DNA from: Mangrovicoccus sp049603835
GTDB taxonomy: Bacteria; Pseudomonadota; Alphaproteobacteria; Rhodobacterales; Rhodobacteraceae
NCBI GenBank assembly: GCA_049603835.1
Contig: JBMYSZ010000001.1
Span: 62,001-126,000, forward strand
Direction: 5' to 3'
DNA length: 64,000 bases
The notes beneath the pieces are model-generated. The model was not told where the DNA came from, did not search any database, and saw only the letters and a list, made by a program, of their open reading frames with translations. This document shows, one piece after another, positions 17,986 through 27,163 of the stretch. Every line of letters starts with the position of its first letter. Within the stretch, counting starts at the first letter, position 1. A program made the translations under genes and the position numbers.

Positions 17986-18545
17986 CCGATTTGTCCATTC
18001 GAGCGAAAACTAAGCAGCCTGGTCCCGCCCGCATTCAGGCGGCGGCTATCGGTTTGGGTAAATCCGGCCCAGGCAAGGATTTCTTCGGGCGTTGCACGAG
18101 GTTGCCCGCTGAACACCGGCAGACCATTGCCAAAGGTTACGGGTTCGATGGTAAGAACAATTTCATCGATGGCCTGGTGCTGCAAAAACCAGTCATGCAC
18201 TTGCGTCCCGCCTAAAATAAGCGCTTGGCGCATAGGATGGACTGGCGCGGTAAGTGACACCAAATCCTGAGGCCTCAGTAGTGAGGGGTCGCACCAAATT
18301 TGGGTCGGCCGCCGCCATTCCGGCACCGGCGCTTGCCGGGAAAATAGGACTCTACGGCGATGCGGTTTGTCGGCCGCGCTATGGGTGCCGCGTCCCATTA
18401 TGCCCCAATCCGCTGCATCTACGGCTTTTAGGAAAATTGTCTGCTCTTCTTTGCTGGCCCAGTCATGCGGTGCGTGGCCCGAGCGACGCGCGATAAACCC
18501 ATCGGCACTGGTCACGACGAGCAAAGAGAAATTTGTCTGTGTCAT
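17943..18545 (-). CDS. Dihydrofolate reductase-like (RibD C-terminal domain) protein
   Basis: A 200-residue stand-alone protein of the DHFR/RibD-reductase fold. It begins FSLLVVTSADGFIAR, has GIMGRGTHSA in the second strand-helix pair and QALILGGTQVHDWFL, the family's NADPH-binding GG segment, then IDEIVLTIEPVTFGNGLPVF. The substrate is unknown; such proteins are often mis-called dihydrofolate reductases. The last ~20 residues (NGQIGCSQPSALTRMALG) extend beyond the conserved domain and overlap the yjbQ start, which may reflect a shifted stop. It is one of two RibD-like reductase domains in this neighbourhood; the other is in ribD itself. Confidence 0.82.
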   Translation of the reverse strand: MTQTNFSLLVVTSADGFIARRSGHAPHDWASKEEQTIFLKAVDAADWGIMGRGTHSAADKPHRRRVLFSRQAPVPEWRRPTQIWCDPSLLRPQDLVSLTAPVHPMRQALILGGTQVHDWFLQHQAIDEIVLTIEPVTFGNGLPVFSGQPRATPEEILAWAGFTQTDSRRLNAGGTRLLSFRSNGQIGCSQPSALTRMALG

Positions 18546-18726
18546 AGGCCGCAGCTATGGCCTGCTGGGCTGAAAATGACCAGCGTCTTTGGCCAAGAAT
18601 ACCCTATCTGATCACCAGGAATTAACGTTCGCATTTGAACGAGTTTGACCCCCGAAAAGGAGCCATTAATAGTCCTGGGCCTAAAATGGGATCTAAATAA
18701 TGCCTGAGCAGCGCCGGAGTTTGGTT

Positions 18727-18933
18727 ATGAGTAATGACCAGGACGAAATCTTTCGAAGAGTACTAACCTCCCAGGATGACCTGGTTGCGGCATCCTTGGC
18801 GACAAAAATTCTCGTAGCACGACTACGGGCAGATGTGAGCGAAAAACCAGAAAGCCTTGATAAAAAGGTCAAAGTTTTGGCGGATTTCTTCGCCAAACAC
18901 CGTTTCGCATCGAAAGACTTAGCCGTCCTTTGA
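18727..18933 (+). CDS. Small helical protein of unknown function
   Basis: A 68-residue, mostly helical, charged protein (DEIFRRVLTSQDDLVAASLA ... DKKVKVLADFFAKHRFASKD) without cysteines or membrane segments. I recognise no family. I chose the ATG at 18727, not the one at 18700, because GGAG lies seven bases before it. It ends 10 bases before the next gene, so the two form one transcription unit. It may be an accessory or regulatory partner of that protein, but this is inference. Confidence 0.55.
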   Translation: MSNDQDEIFRRVLTSQDDLVAASLATKILVARLRADVSEKPESLDKKVKVLADFFAKHRFASKDLAVL

Positions 18934-18943
18934 GGAGAAAAAA

Positions 18944-19939
18944 ATGAAAAACGGCTTTTATAGCGTTGCGGAAGCCGGGGGTTTAATCGCCTCCGGCTCT
19001 GCTTTTATGATTGCCGGGGCGGAGGAGGCCCTGACGCAATTACCAAAAGGCAAATGGATCGGCGGGACTTCGGTCTATTTTCTCACTAAAAATGGGGGTA
19101 TCTGCGACCGTGATCGGGTCTTTGTGACGGAAATCGATCAAGCATCGGCTTCGCATATTGTGTATCACGCACCCCAGGATTTGGCGCAAATCCCCATGGG
19201 CCGCTATGACCATGGGATGAGTTTGATCCTGATCCCAGCCTATAGCAAGGCGCATGCTGAATTTGCGCTGGAGGGGGCGAATTACCCTGGGCTCTTTGAC
19301 CAACCATTGATGGGCTGGATCACCGGCGTTCATCTGGATGAAATTGGTGTCAAAGACCCGAAAATCGTCAATGGCCAAACCGGCGAGGTGTATTCCGAAG
19401 GCGCGATTTTGCTGCATGTGGAACTCCCGCAGCATTTGGAGCCAGTGATTGATATCGTGAATATCTTCAATCCCAGCGAAGATGGCGATGTGATCACATT
19501 CACACAAACGGGCTTTGGCGCGACGCGGGCGATAGTGAATGGCCAAGAGGTGGATTTTGCGTCCTATCTAACAGAGAGTAAGCAAAATACCCGTCTTCCT
19601 TTGGTGGCCAATTATGCGGGCGCGAAAATAAACACGTCTTTCATGTCGGTGGATGACACTGGGGTCAGCTTTTTTGCGCCGGTTATCCAAGGTGTGGAAT
19701 ATCGTTTCGCGTCGACTCCGAAAAGTTGTCTGACAGGCTATTTGGACAGTTCAGATCTTTCGGCGGGCGAAGAATTATCCTGTAATTGCATCCTCAACTA
19801 CGCTTATTGCGAATTAGAGGGGCAAAAAACCGGCAATTTCGTTGGTCCAGCGACATTTGGGGAAATTGCTTATATTTTGCTGAACCAGACCATGGTGCAT
19901 GTGAAGCTGGCGGCGCAAGAAGCGGTGAAAGCATCGTGA
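18944..19939 (+). CDS. Unrecognised 331-residue protein, possibly FIST-like
   Basis: A soluble protein without signal peptide or membrane helix, preceded by TTTGAGGAGAAAAAA, a strong ribosome site. I cannot assign it with certainty. Two features recall FIST sensory proteins: the early glycine-rich strand KGKWIGGTSVYF, and the C-terminal pattern in which a Cys/Asn strand (ELSCNCILNYAYCELEGQK) is followed by GPATFGEIAYI, similar to the GFYTYGEI end of FIST_C domains. It is shorter than typical FIST proteins. It shares an operon with a 68-residue protein and is convergent with kpsC, 15 bases away. No kinase or cyclase gene is adjacent, although FIST proteins often sit next to one. Confidence 0.6.
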   Translation: MKNGFYSVAEAGGLIASGSAFMIAGAEEALTQLPKGKWIGGTSVYFLTKNGGICDRDRVFVTEIDQASASHIVYHAPQDLAQIPMGRYDHGMSLILIPAYSKAHAEFALEGANYPGLFDQPLMGWITGVHLDEIGVKDPKIVNGQTGEVYSEGAILLHVELPQHLEPVIDIVNIFNPSEDGDVITFTQTGFGATRAIVNGQEVDFASYLTESKQNTRLPLVANYAGAKINTSFMSVDDTGVSFFAPVIQGVEYRFASTPKSCLTGYLDSSDLSAGEELSCNCILNYAYCELEGQKTGNFVGPATFGEIAYILLNQTMVHVKLAAQEAVKAS

Positions 19940-19954
19940 CACATGCTGCGGGCA

Positions 19955-22000
19955 TTATGGGCGGCGCGGGAAAACCGAAATCCATAGGCCTTGCAGTTTC
20001 CGCATAGATCGCAAAAGGCGATTTTGGCGAATATAGCCGCCTTGCTCTAGGCGAAGTAATGCGATCTCGGGTGGGCAAATTTCACCGGTCTTTGGATCGA
20101 AATAGCGCGGGGCGGCGATCAATGCCGCATGGGCAAGGCCACTACGGCTAATCCCTAAATCCCGCCGTCTTCTGCTCGGGATTGGCCCGAGGTCTTGGGT
20201 CAGCCCCCAGCCCGCATAGAATGGTGCGCCTAGGCAGGTTACTGGAATATCGCGTAAAATCGCTTCGAACCCCATGGTGGAGCTCAGCGTCCAAAGCTCA
20301 TCAGCGATTTCCAAAGCCTCGGCGGCAGACCAGCCAGTGAGGACACGATTGGCCAAGCGCGCGGCGTCGGGGGGCAGAATGCCAGGACGCAAACCCGCCT
20401 CCACATCTGGATGCGGTTTATAAAGGATTAGCCCATTGGGATGAGCGTCGCGCGCGGCCTGCAATAGCTGGGCATTATTGCGCACCGGCCCTCCGGCGCC
20501 CAAAGTGACGGAGGCGTCATCCTCCACCTGGCCTACCACCAAAATCCGATGGCCAGCCTCTAATTGCTGCGAAAAGCGCGGCGGGCTGCCATATTTCGTT
20601 AGATTGGACCGGCAAATTTGCGCAATTAGACGATCCGCGCGCTTTAGCGCATAATCCGGCAAATTCGGACTGTTAATAATCCGGCTCTCTAGCTCTGAGG
20701 GGCGGGAAGGGTCGTAATAAATTCCCGTGCGATCGGCGATCAAAGAAAGAGGCGGCACCAGCTGCGCCCCCAATCCCTGCGACCGCAAAAAACCATCTTC
20801 GACCCGGATGACCTGGGCCGGGCTGCCGATGAGATCACGGGCGCGATTGGCCCAGGCCAAGATGGGTTGTTGTTTTTTCTGGGCTTTTTGCACCGCTTTG
20901 GCCGGATCTTGATGAAAGCTAAGCCGCCCCCCAAAGATTTGGTTCATATGCCGGCGTTTCCAAAGAGCCATGCCATAACACGCATAGCCCCGGCGGTCCT
21001 CTTGCCAGGCGCGGCTTTGCGCTTCGGCAATATCCAGCGCCGTGTCAAAATCCGTCAGCTCATCACGAAACGGGTCATACCAGTTAGGGGCCAATAGCAT
21101 CGCCGCTGCAAAAAGCTGCTCGGGGCGCAATTGGCGCGTACGGCGGGGCAGAGGTTTTTCCGCCCGATCCTCCGTCAGGCCCCAGCCCGCGTAATAGGGC
21201 GTGCCGAAAACATGCGGGCGGTGCCCGGCCCAGATGGCTTCGGCACCGAGGCCCGAGCTAAGGGTGTAAACCGCGCGGGCATGAGCCAAAAGTCTCCAGC
21301 AAGACACTGGCATTTCCAGCCGCTGGCACCCTTTCGGCAGATCGAGCCCAGACAACAGCCCTGCGCGCGCGCCGCCCAAAGTCTCGGGATGACTGGCGAT
21401 CAGGATCGGCGTCACCGGGTTTTCTTGCCGCGCTGTTTGTAACATCGCCAGCATTTCCGCCGGCCCCGCGCCGCTTGCACGCAGGCTCGCATCGCCGGCG
21501 ACTTGATCCACAACCAGCACATAATTGCTTAGCGGCGGATCGGCCTGGGGATCGGGCACCGCGAATTTACCCAAGCCCAGATCTTGCATCCGTTGCAGCC
21601 CATTCGCCGCATCGGCCAGCAGTTTTTCGTCACTCAAAGGATGCTCGGCCAGAAGAGTTTCTAACCGGCTGGGGGAGGCGGCGTCGTAATGCACCCCGAG
21701 ATCGTCAATCAGCAAACCGAGCGGCGCGCGGCGATCCAGCCGCCCCGGCTGAGGACCGCGCAAGAAGGGCTCTTCTAATGTGATCACAGATCGGCCGAGG
21801 CTTTGGGCCAATCGCATTATGCGCCGCGAGGTGGCCCCGCGCCCCCAAATCCCAAAGCTTGGTGCGCTTGGCGAGAGGGTCGGGTGAAAGCCGGACAGCT
21901 CTAATATTCGGCGGATTGGGCGCTGCCGCCACAGTCCCGAACTTAGGAGTGTCAGCGGCAGTTGCCCCGGTTTAGTTGGCGGGCCCCGTTGCATGATCAC
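19955..22000 (-). CDS. kpsC: Capsular polysaccharide Kdo transferase KpsC
   Basis: A 681-residue protein with two homologous halves, as in KpsC of group 2 capsule systems. Each half carries the same local pattern: VITLEEPFLRG ... GVHYDAASPSRLETLL in the first, and VIRVEDGFLRSQG ... GIYYDPSRPSELESRI in the second. The halves are retaining beta-Kdo transferases that add alternating Kdo linkages to a lipid acceptor at the inner membrane, building the linker for the capsule chain. The frame begins with GTG at 22000; an ATG at 21994 is equally possible, and neither has a clear ribosome site. It lies 17 bases downstream of the exporter gene. Confidence 0.93.
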   Translation of the reverse strand: MIMQRGPPTKPGQLPLTLLSSGLWRQRPIRRILELSGFHPTLSPSAPSFGIWGRGATSRRIMRLAQSLGRSVITLEEPFLRGPQPGRLDRRAPLGLLIDDLGVHYDAASPSRLETLLAEHPLSDEKLLADAANGLQRMQDLGLGKFAVPDPQADPPLSNYVLVVDQVAGDASLRASGAGPAEMLAMLQTARQENPVTPILIASHPETLGGARAGLLSGLDLPKGCQRLEMPVSCWRLLAHARAVYTLSSGLGAEAIWAGHRPHVFGTPYYAGWGLTEDRAEKPLPRRTRQLRPEQLFAAAMLLAPNWYDPFRDELTDFDTALDIAEAQSRAWQEDRRGYACYGMALWKRRHMNQIFGGRLSFHQDPAKAVQKAQKKQQPILAWANRARDLIGSPAQVIRVEDGFLRSQGLGAQLVPPLSLIADRTGIYYDPSRPSELESRIINSPNLPDYALKRADRLIAQICRSNLTKYGSPPRFSQQLEAGHRILVVGQVEDDASVTLGAGGPVRNNAQLLQAARDAHPNGLILYKPHPDVEAGLRPGILPPDAARLANRVLTGWSAAEALEIADELWTLSSTMGFEAILRDIPVTCLGAPFYAGWGLTQDLGPIPSRRRRDLGISRSGLAHAALIAAPRYFDPKTGEICPPEIALLRLEQGGYIRQNRLLRSMRKLQGLWISVFPRRP

Positions 22001-22017
22001 GCTGCGGGGCGAGAGCG

Positions 22018-23148
22018 TTAGTTTGCAAGGGTTTGGACCGATGCAGCAGTATTAAGCGACCCGAAGAACGCGCTTAGCGCTTTGTTGAACTGAGCATATG
22101 GCGCTTCGGTGACGAAAATTGTGTCATCATCCCGCACTGTGAATTCCCGCGCGGTGAAAATCCCAGCACCACTGGTCAGGTTGAACACATAAGCCACCTG
22201 AACCGGCGAGCTAATGGTCGGATCCCCCAGTAATTTCCGGGCAACAATTGGTGGTTCTTCGCGCATCAGGAAAATTCCGGTCGGGTCGGCATTATTGGGC
22301 AGAAGACCGCCAACCTGGGCCAGGGCTTCCATTGCGGACATTTCTTGGCTGTTAAAGGTCACGCGGGTTTGCGACCCGGTTGCGCCGAGTGCGGTAAAGG
22401 CACGGCGGTCCGGCTCGACAAGGATCCGGTCGCCACCGCGCAGAGCGATATCATTGGCCGGGCTCGAAAACATGGAGTCGAACCAAATTGTGCCTTTTTG
22501 GCCGCCGCGCAAAACCGTGACTTGGGCAATCTCGGATTCGATATTGATCCCACCGGCGCGGGCCAGCATCGCCGAAAGCCGCCGCGTCGGGCGTTCGATC
22601 GGATAGACCCCTTGGGCATTCACTGCGCCGCTAATCGCAACGGTTGCCCCATCGCCAGCGGCGCGCACCACCAGGACCTGAGGATCTGGGGTTTGGCTTT
22701 GCAAACGGATAGTGATTTCATTGCGCAACTGATCCGGGGTCAGCCCGGCCGCCATCACCCGCCCCGCATAAGGGACAAAGATATGACCGCTGCCATCCAC
22801 CTGCACTTGGTTCAAAGGCGCAGGCGTGCCGCGCACGGTGATGATCCCATCATCCACATTTTCCCAAATGGTCAAACCCAGCGTATCGCCCGCGCGGATC
22901 GTGTCGGATCCCACCAGCCCGGCGGATTGGAAAGACGAGGTGAAGCCCAGCGGCGGCGTGTAATTGGCCGCCCGCGCCACGCCTCGATTGGCCAAGATCA
23001 CATAAGTATTGCCATTACGGCTGATAGAGCTGTCAAAAACCTCTTCCTTGGTCGGTCCCGAGCGCGGCAAAGCGCAGGCGGTCAGCAAGGAAAAAAGTGC
23101 CAAACCGGCCAGGATCCGCATGCCATTCTTTAAAGCGCGCTGCGACAT
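22018..23148 (-). CDS. Polysaccharide export lipoprotein (Wza/KpsD-like)
   Basis: A 376-residue outer-membrane export protein. It has a lipoprotein signal (ALFSLLTAC, cysteine about 25), a polysaccharide-export domain (DTLGLTIWENVDDGI ... VDGSGHIFVPYAGRVMAAGL) and then two SLBB-like repeats (VAISGAVNAQGVYPIERPTR and LVEPDRRAFTALGATG). Such proteins form the outer-membrane channel for capsule. AAGGAG precedes the ATG. It lies between kpsS and kpsC, which implies a group-2/3-like capsule secretion system, although the ABC transporter and KpsE-type bridge are not in this window. Confidence 0.9.
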   Translation of the reverse strand: MSQRALKNGMRILAGLALFSLLTACALPRSGPTKEEVFDSSISRNGNTYVILANRGVARAANYTPPLGFTSSFQSAGLVGSDTIRAGDTLGLTIWENVDDGIITVRGTPAPLNQVQVDGSGHIFVPYAGRVMAAGLTPDQLRNEITIRLQSQTPDPQVLVVRAAGDGATVAISGAVNAQGVYPIERPTRRLSAMLARAGGINIESEIAQVTVLRGGQKGTIWFDSMFSSPANDIALRGGDRILVEPDRRAFTALGATGSQTRVTFNSQEMSAMEALAQVGGLLPNNADPTGIFLMREEPPIVARKLLGDPTISSPVQVAYVFNLTSGAGIFTAREFTVRDDDTIFVTEAPYAQFNKALSAFFGSLNTAASVQTLAN

Positions 23149-23227
23149 CGGCGAGGTCTCCTTAACAAGTACGTCAGCTTAGCCCCATTTCGCGGGCCGC
23201 CTGAGTTTCGGCATATTTTTGCCTAGG

Positions 23228-24544
23228 TTACCTTGGCACATGAGGCGAGTTTTGCGAGGCAATCAAGCGGGGACCGAAATGCAAATCAGTAACTGCGACA
23301 TCTAGGTCATAAATCGGGCGTTTCCGTAGCATGAGCGGCACCAGTCGGGCGATGGTCTGTTTTCGGCCTTTCGGTGTGTAAAACCCGCCGGGCAATTGAC
23401 AGCCCGCCAGCAGGAAACGCCGCAAAATATCAAATGCCTGTGCATCTGGGGGGGCGGCTTTTGTGAAAAAGTCTTGTAAATTTCCTTCAAAGGTCAGGCC
23501 AGGCTTGTCGTAAATCGTATGGCCAAAGCAATAAAGCGGCAAACCCCGCCAAAGCGCTTGCATGGCTGCGGTCGAGGTCACGGTGATCGCAGTTGTCGCG
23601 ATATCCAAAAGAGGGGCAAGCCGCCCGCCTGGCAGGCAAATGACCCGCTCTGGCGGCAAATCATAATCGCGCGCCAGTGACGCTACGGACTGCCGCATTT
23701 CGCCAAAGTTATCCTCTAGAGGATGCGCCTTGAAAATCAGCCGATCTTTGGCGGTGGACCCTTCGGCAAAGGCCATTATCACCGTCTCGAAGAATTCCCC
23801 ATCCGTGTGGAACGGCCCATGTGCGCGCAGGCTGCTATCATGGGCCAATTGGCACAGCACCACATGATTGCGATAGGGCTGACGGCGCAAGCGGTGCATT
23901 TTCCACGCCCGCTCCAGCATCGCTAAAGGGCGGGCAAGCAGGCTTTGGGCCGCGGCTTTCGCCTCTGACGTGACTGACACACCGCGATGCGGTTGATAAT
24001 TGGGATAACGAGCGGCACCGCGCATCAAATGCGCATGATACACCGCACCATGATACATGTGATGCCGCAAAGCGCCCCAACTCGCCGATGGCTGCGGTGG
24101 CGAGGCAGTGCTCGGCGATTGGTCCAGATAGTCCTGCATCTCTGCGATGCTCATCTGGCAAATTGGCGAGTTTCCGTTCGTACCAATGCGCTCATAGGTG
24201 ATCCAGTTGGGGCGCAAATAGCCTTCTTCCAAAAGATGAGTGCGCAGGCCAAGCCCATGGGCAGCTTGCAGAGCAGCCGCGTGGATCGGGCGTGCTTCGC
24301 CATAGATGACCAGATCACTGACCCCAAGATGGGCCATGTAATCTCGCAGCACACCGGGCCAATCGCTGTGGGGCAGGGTCAAAGGCCGGTAGGGCATGGA
24401 TTTGGGCCAAAAGGCTTCGTCCCCGGCATTCACACCAATGCGCGACGTGATATGGCCCGCTTCGACCAACGCGCGGGCAAGTTGCCGGAAAAATGGGCCA
24501 TGGGGCCCTTGCACAAATAAAAAGTGGCGCGCAATTTGGCTCAT
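23228..24544 (-). CDS. kpsS: Capsular polysaccharide Kdo transferase KpsS
   Basis: A 438-residue single-domain member of the KpsS/KpsC family, thought to add the first Kdo to phosphatidylglycerol at the inner membrane. Typical segments are FLFVQGPHGPFFRQLARAL at the N-terminus, THLLEEGYLRPNWITYE (the same EEGYLRP element seen in KpsC), LIFKAHPLEDN and a TSTAAMQALWRGLP segment near the C-terminus. The ATG at 24544 gives the family N-terminus; 12 extra codons are open upstream. The order kpsS, exporter, kpsC on one strand suggests an operon, with a 79-base gap between the first two. Confidence 0.92.
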   Translation of the reverse strand: MSQIARHFLFVQGPHGPFFRQLARALVEAGHITSRIGVNAGDEAFWPKSMPYRPLTLPHSDWPGVLRDYMAHLGVSDLVIYGEARPIHAAALQAAHGLGLRTHLLEEGYLRPNWITYERIGTNGNSPICQMSIAEMQDYLDQSPSTASPPQPSASWGALRHHMYHGAVYHAHLMRGAARYPNYQPHRGVSVTSEAKAAAQSLLARPLAMLERAWKMHRLRRQPYRNHVVLCQLAHDSSLRAHGPFHTDGEFFETVIMAFAEGSTAKDRLIFKAHPLEDNFGEMRQSVASLARDYDLPPERVICLPGGRLAPLLDIATTAITVTSTAAMQALWRGLPLYCFGHTIYDKPGLTFEGNLQDFFTKAAPPDAQAFDILRRFLLAGCQLPGGFYTPKGRKQTIARLVPLMLRKRPIYDLDVAVTDLHFGPRLIASQNSPHVPR

Positions 24545-24645
24545 TTTGTCCCTGGTCCGTGGTTTTGCGCTTTGGCGCAAGTCTGTTTACTTGCGATTAG
24601 GACGCCAACCAGCTAGCGCAGCTTCCTAAAAGGAAGGGAGTGGTC

Positions 24646-25251
24646 ATGTTCACCGGCATTATCACCGATTTGGGCCGTATTGTCACCGTCGAGCAACGCG
24701 GTGACCTAAGGGCCCGTATTGCCACAGCATATGCAGCGGAAACTATCGATATCGGCGCTTCGATCGCTTGCGACGGGGTTTGCTTGACGGTCGTGGCTTG
24801 CGGCTCTGAGGCGGGGCAGAACTGGTTCGAAATTGATGCTTCGGCGGAAACCCTGTCGATCACCAATCTCGGCTCAAATCCTTGGCAGCCTGGGCGCAAG
24901 GTCAATCTGGAACGGGCGTTGAAAGTTGGCGATGAGCTGGGCGGCCATATTGTGTCGGGCCATGTGGATGGGGTCGCGACCCTGGTGGCGATGGTCGATG
25001 AGGGCGATAGCACGCGCATGACCTTTGAGGCCCCCGAGACTCTGGCGCGGTTCATTGCCCCCAAAGGCTCGGTGGCGTTGAATGGCACATCACTGACCGT
25101 GAATGAGGTCGATGGCTGCAAATTCGGGATCAATTTCATCCCGCATACCAAAGAAGTGACCAGCTGGGGCCAGGTCGCGGTGGGGGATGCGATCAATCTA
25201 GAGATCGACACGCTCGCCCGCTATGTGGCGCGGCTGCAAGACTGGGCATAA
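24646..25251 (+). CDS. ribE: Riboflavin synthase
   Basis: A 201-residue riboflavin synthase (alpha type) that dismutates two 6,7-dimethyl-8-ribityllumazine molecules into riboflavin. It has two lumazine-binding repeats, starting MFTGIITDLGRI and repeating after about residue 100, with the paired motifs GVCLTV and GTSLTVN. The ATG at 24646 is preceded by GGGAG; a GTG two codons upstream is less likely. It lies about 8 kb from ribD and in the opposite orientation, facing toward ribBA and ribH. Upstream is the divergent kpsS. Confidence 0.96.
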   Translation: MFTGIITDLGRIVTVEQRGDLRARIATAYAAETIDIGASIACDGVCLTVVACGSEAGQNWFEIDASAETLSITNLGSNPWQPGRKVNLERALKVGDELGGHIVSGHVDGVATLVAMVDEGDSTRMTFEAPETLARFIAPKGSVALNGTSLTVNEVDGCKFGINFIPHTKEVTSWGQVAVGDAINLEIDTLARYVARLQDWA

Positions 25252-25353
25252 GCCGGGCAAACCGCCAAAGATTTGCGCATCGGCCAGTTGGGCCGGTGTC
25301 GTGTTACCCTGTGCGGGCTAGCTTTGTTTCGCGGCGGTACTAGCCTAGTACCT

Positions 25354-25932
25354 ATGTCACAGACCAAACCCGCATCAATCGGCCATAATAAGGGCCCAAC
25401 TCTGGAACCGGGGCAGGGCTGGCGCCGTTTTGCGTGGCGCAAGGCCCGGGCGGATTTGTTGCCGAGCCTGCCGATAGAGGTGGTGCGGATCCGTGTCAAA
25501 CGCGCCGCTGAGATTGGGATGGACTATCGCTCCTATGCGCGGGTGCGGGCGAGTACCGGCCATGATATTGTGGCAATTTTGTTTTCCTCCAATGCGTTAC
25601 GGCTGTTTCGGGATCAGCAAAACCTGTCAGTCGAGCGCGCGGCAAAACTGGCTCTGATCCAGAACTGTGAACGCCGAGGCCTCGCGATTGCGCCTCTTTC
25701 TGTCCCGAAAATGGGGCAGGCTACTGAGGGTCATTTGGATGGGGTCAGCCCGGCGCCGCCGGCTTTTGCCAGCTGGGCCAGTCAACGCGATCATATTCGG
25801 GGCGCTTACGGCGCCGGGCTCGCGGCGGATCACGTTCTGCTGATTGGCGATACAAGCGAAGAACGCCGCTGGAGCGAAGCAGGCCGTCTCGCCGGCTATC
25901 TGCCTGCAAGCCAATATTTTTCCGCGCCTTAG
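25354..25932 (+). CDS. Conserved hypothetical protein
   Basis: A 192-residue basic protein beginning MSQTKPASIGHNKGPTLEPG; the GHNKGPT opening recurs in short alphaproteobacterial hypothetical proteins, as I recall. The middle (YRSYARVRASTGHDIVAILF) is a predicted alpha/beta segment, and the C-terminus (VLLIGDTSEERRWSEAGRLA) resembles the end of a small nuclease- or HAD-like domain, but I cannot name a family. The frame is open from 25273, but the GHNKGP start at 25354 fits best. It sits between ribE and the ribBA-type gene on the same strand, so it travels in the riboflavin operon. Its job there is unknown. Confidence 0.65.
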   Translation: MSQTKPASIGHNKGPTLEPGQGWRRFAWRKARADLLPSLPIEVVRIRVKRAAEIGMDYRSYARVRASTGHDIVAILFSSNALRLFRDQQNLSVERAAKLALIQNCERRGLAIAPLSVPKMGQATEGHLDGVSPAPPAFASWASQRDHIRGAYGAGLAADHVLLIGDTSEERRWSEAGRLAGYLPASQYFSAP

Positions 25933-26041
25933 GCAAAATTCTTGGGCCATTGTCGCCGGGTTTGACTCTGCTCTGGTCAAATCGAGGGATCACTTGTACA
26001 TCACGGGTCCCTGCGCCGCGTATCTGACAAAGGAGTCGCCC

Positions 26042-27148
26042 ATGGCCGAGGCTGAACATTACAAAGACGCGATCTCGTCGATCGAGGAAATCATCGATGA
26101 CGCGCGCAATGGGCGCATGTTTATCCTGGTGGACCATGAAGACCGGGAAAACGAAGGCGATTTGGTGATCCCGGCGCAAATGGCGACGCCTGAGGCGATC
26201 AATTTCATGGCCATCCATGGGCGCGGCTTGATTTGCTTGTCGCTGCCAGGTGAGCGGATCGATGCTTTGGATTTGCCCTTGATGGCGTCACAGAACTCGT
26301 CGCGTCATGAAACGGCCTTTACGGTGTCCATCGAAGCGCGCGAAGGGGTGACCACTGGGATTTCCGCTTATGACCGGGCGCGGACCGTGGCTGTGGCCAT
26401 TGATCCCAGCAAATCCGGTGCGGATATTGCGACGCCGGGGCATATTTTCCCGCTTCGTGCCCGCGAAGGCGGGGTTTTGGTTCGTGCGGGCCATACCGAA
26501 GCCGCGGTGGATGTGTCGCGTCTCGCGGGGCTGAACCCGTCAGGGGTGATCTGCGAGATCATGAAAGAGGACGGATCCATGGCGCGTTTGCCGGATCTGG
26601 TGTCTTTCGCGCAGCTGCATAATCTGAAAATCGGCACGATCAGCGATCTGATTGCCTATCGTCGGCGCCATGACAATTTGGTCAAACGCTCGCAGGAACG
26701 GATGGTGCAGTCGGAATTCGGCGGCGAATGGCAGTTGCGCATTTATACGGATGAAACCCATGGCGATGAACATATCGCTTTGGTCAAAGGTGACCTAAGC
26801 GCGCCTGGCCCGTGTTTGGTGCGAATGCATACGCTTGACCCGCTGTTGGATGTGGTGGGGCTTGGCGGTGCTGGGCGATCGTCGGAATTTTCCACCTCGA
26901 TGCAATTGATTGCAGAAGAGGGGCGCGGGGTTTTGGTTCTGATCCGCGACACGACCCTGAAACTGGTCACCGAGGATGCGGCCAGCCCGCAGACTTTGCG
27001 GCGCTATGGGTTGGGGGCGCAGATCCTCAGCTCGCTTGGCTTGTCAGAGTTGATCCTTCTGACCAATTCGCCGAAACCCAAGATCGTCGGGCTGGAAGCT
27101 TACGGTTTGGAAATCTCTGGTACTCGGCGCATTTCAACCCCCGAGTGA
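26042..27148 (+). CDS. ribB: 3,4-dihydroxy-2-butanone-4-phosphate synthase with degenerate GTP cyclohydrolase II domain
   Basis: A 368-residue two-domain protein. The N-terminal 205 residues are an intact dihydroxybutanone-phosphate synthase: FILVDHEDRENEGDLVIPAQ, then HETAFTVSIEAREGVTTGIS and GHIFPLRAREGGVLVRAGHTEA. The C-terminal domain aligns with GTP cyclohydrolase II but lacks its three zinc cysteines: the place of the SECLTGD...RCDC stretch is MHTLDPLLDVVGLGGAGRSS. The catalytic EGRGIGL loop is also lost (EGRGVLVLIR). It fits the RibBX variant known from Proteobacteria, so only the first activity is expected, and a separate ribA should exist elsewhere. AAAGGAG six bases before ATG 26042 fixes the start. 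Confidence 0.93.
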   Translation: MAEAEHYKDAISSIEEIIDDARNGRMFILVDHEDRENEGDLVIPAQMATPEAINFMAIHGRGLICLSLPGERIDALDLPLMASQNSSRHETAFTVSIEAREGVTTGISAYDRARTVAVAIDPSKSGADIATPGHIFPLRAREGGVLVRAGHTEAAVDVSRLAGLNPSGVICEIMKEDGSMARLPDLVSFAQLHNLKIGTISDLIAYRRRHDNLVKRSQERMVQSEFGGEWQLRIYTDETHGDEHIALVKGDLSAPGPCLVRMHTLDPLLDVVGLGGAGRSSEFSTSMQLIAEEGRGVLVLIRDTTLKLVTEDAASPQTLRRYGLGAQILSSLGLSELILLTNSPKPKIVGLEAYGLEISGTRRISTPE

Positions 27149-27163
27149 CTGGCTGCGGCGTAG

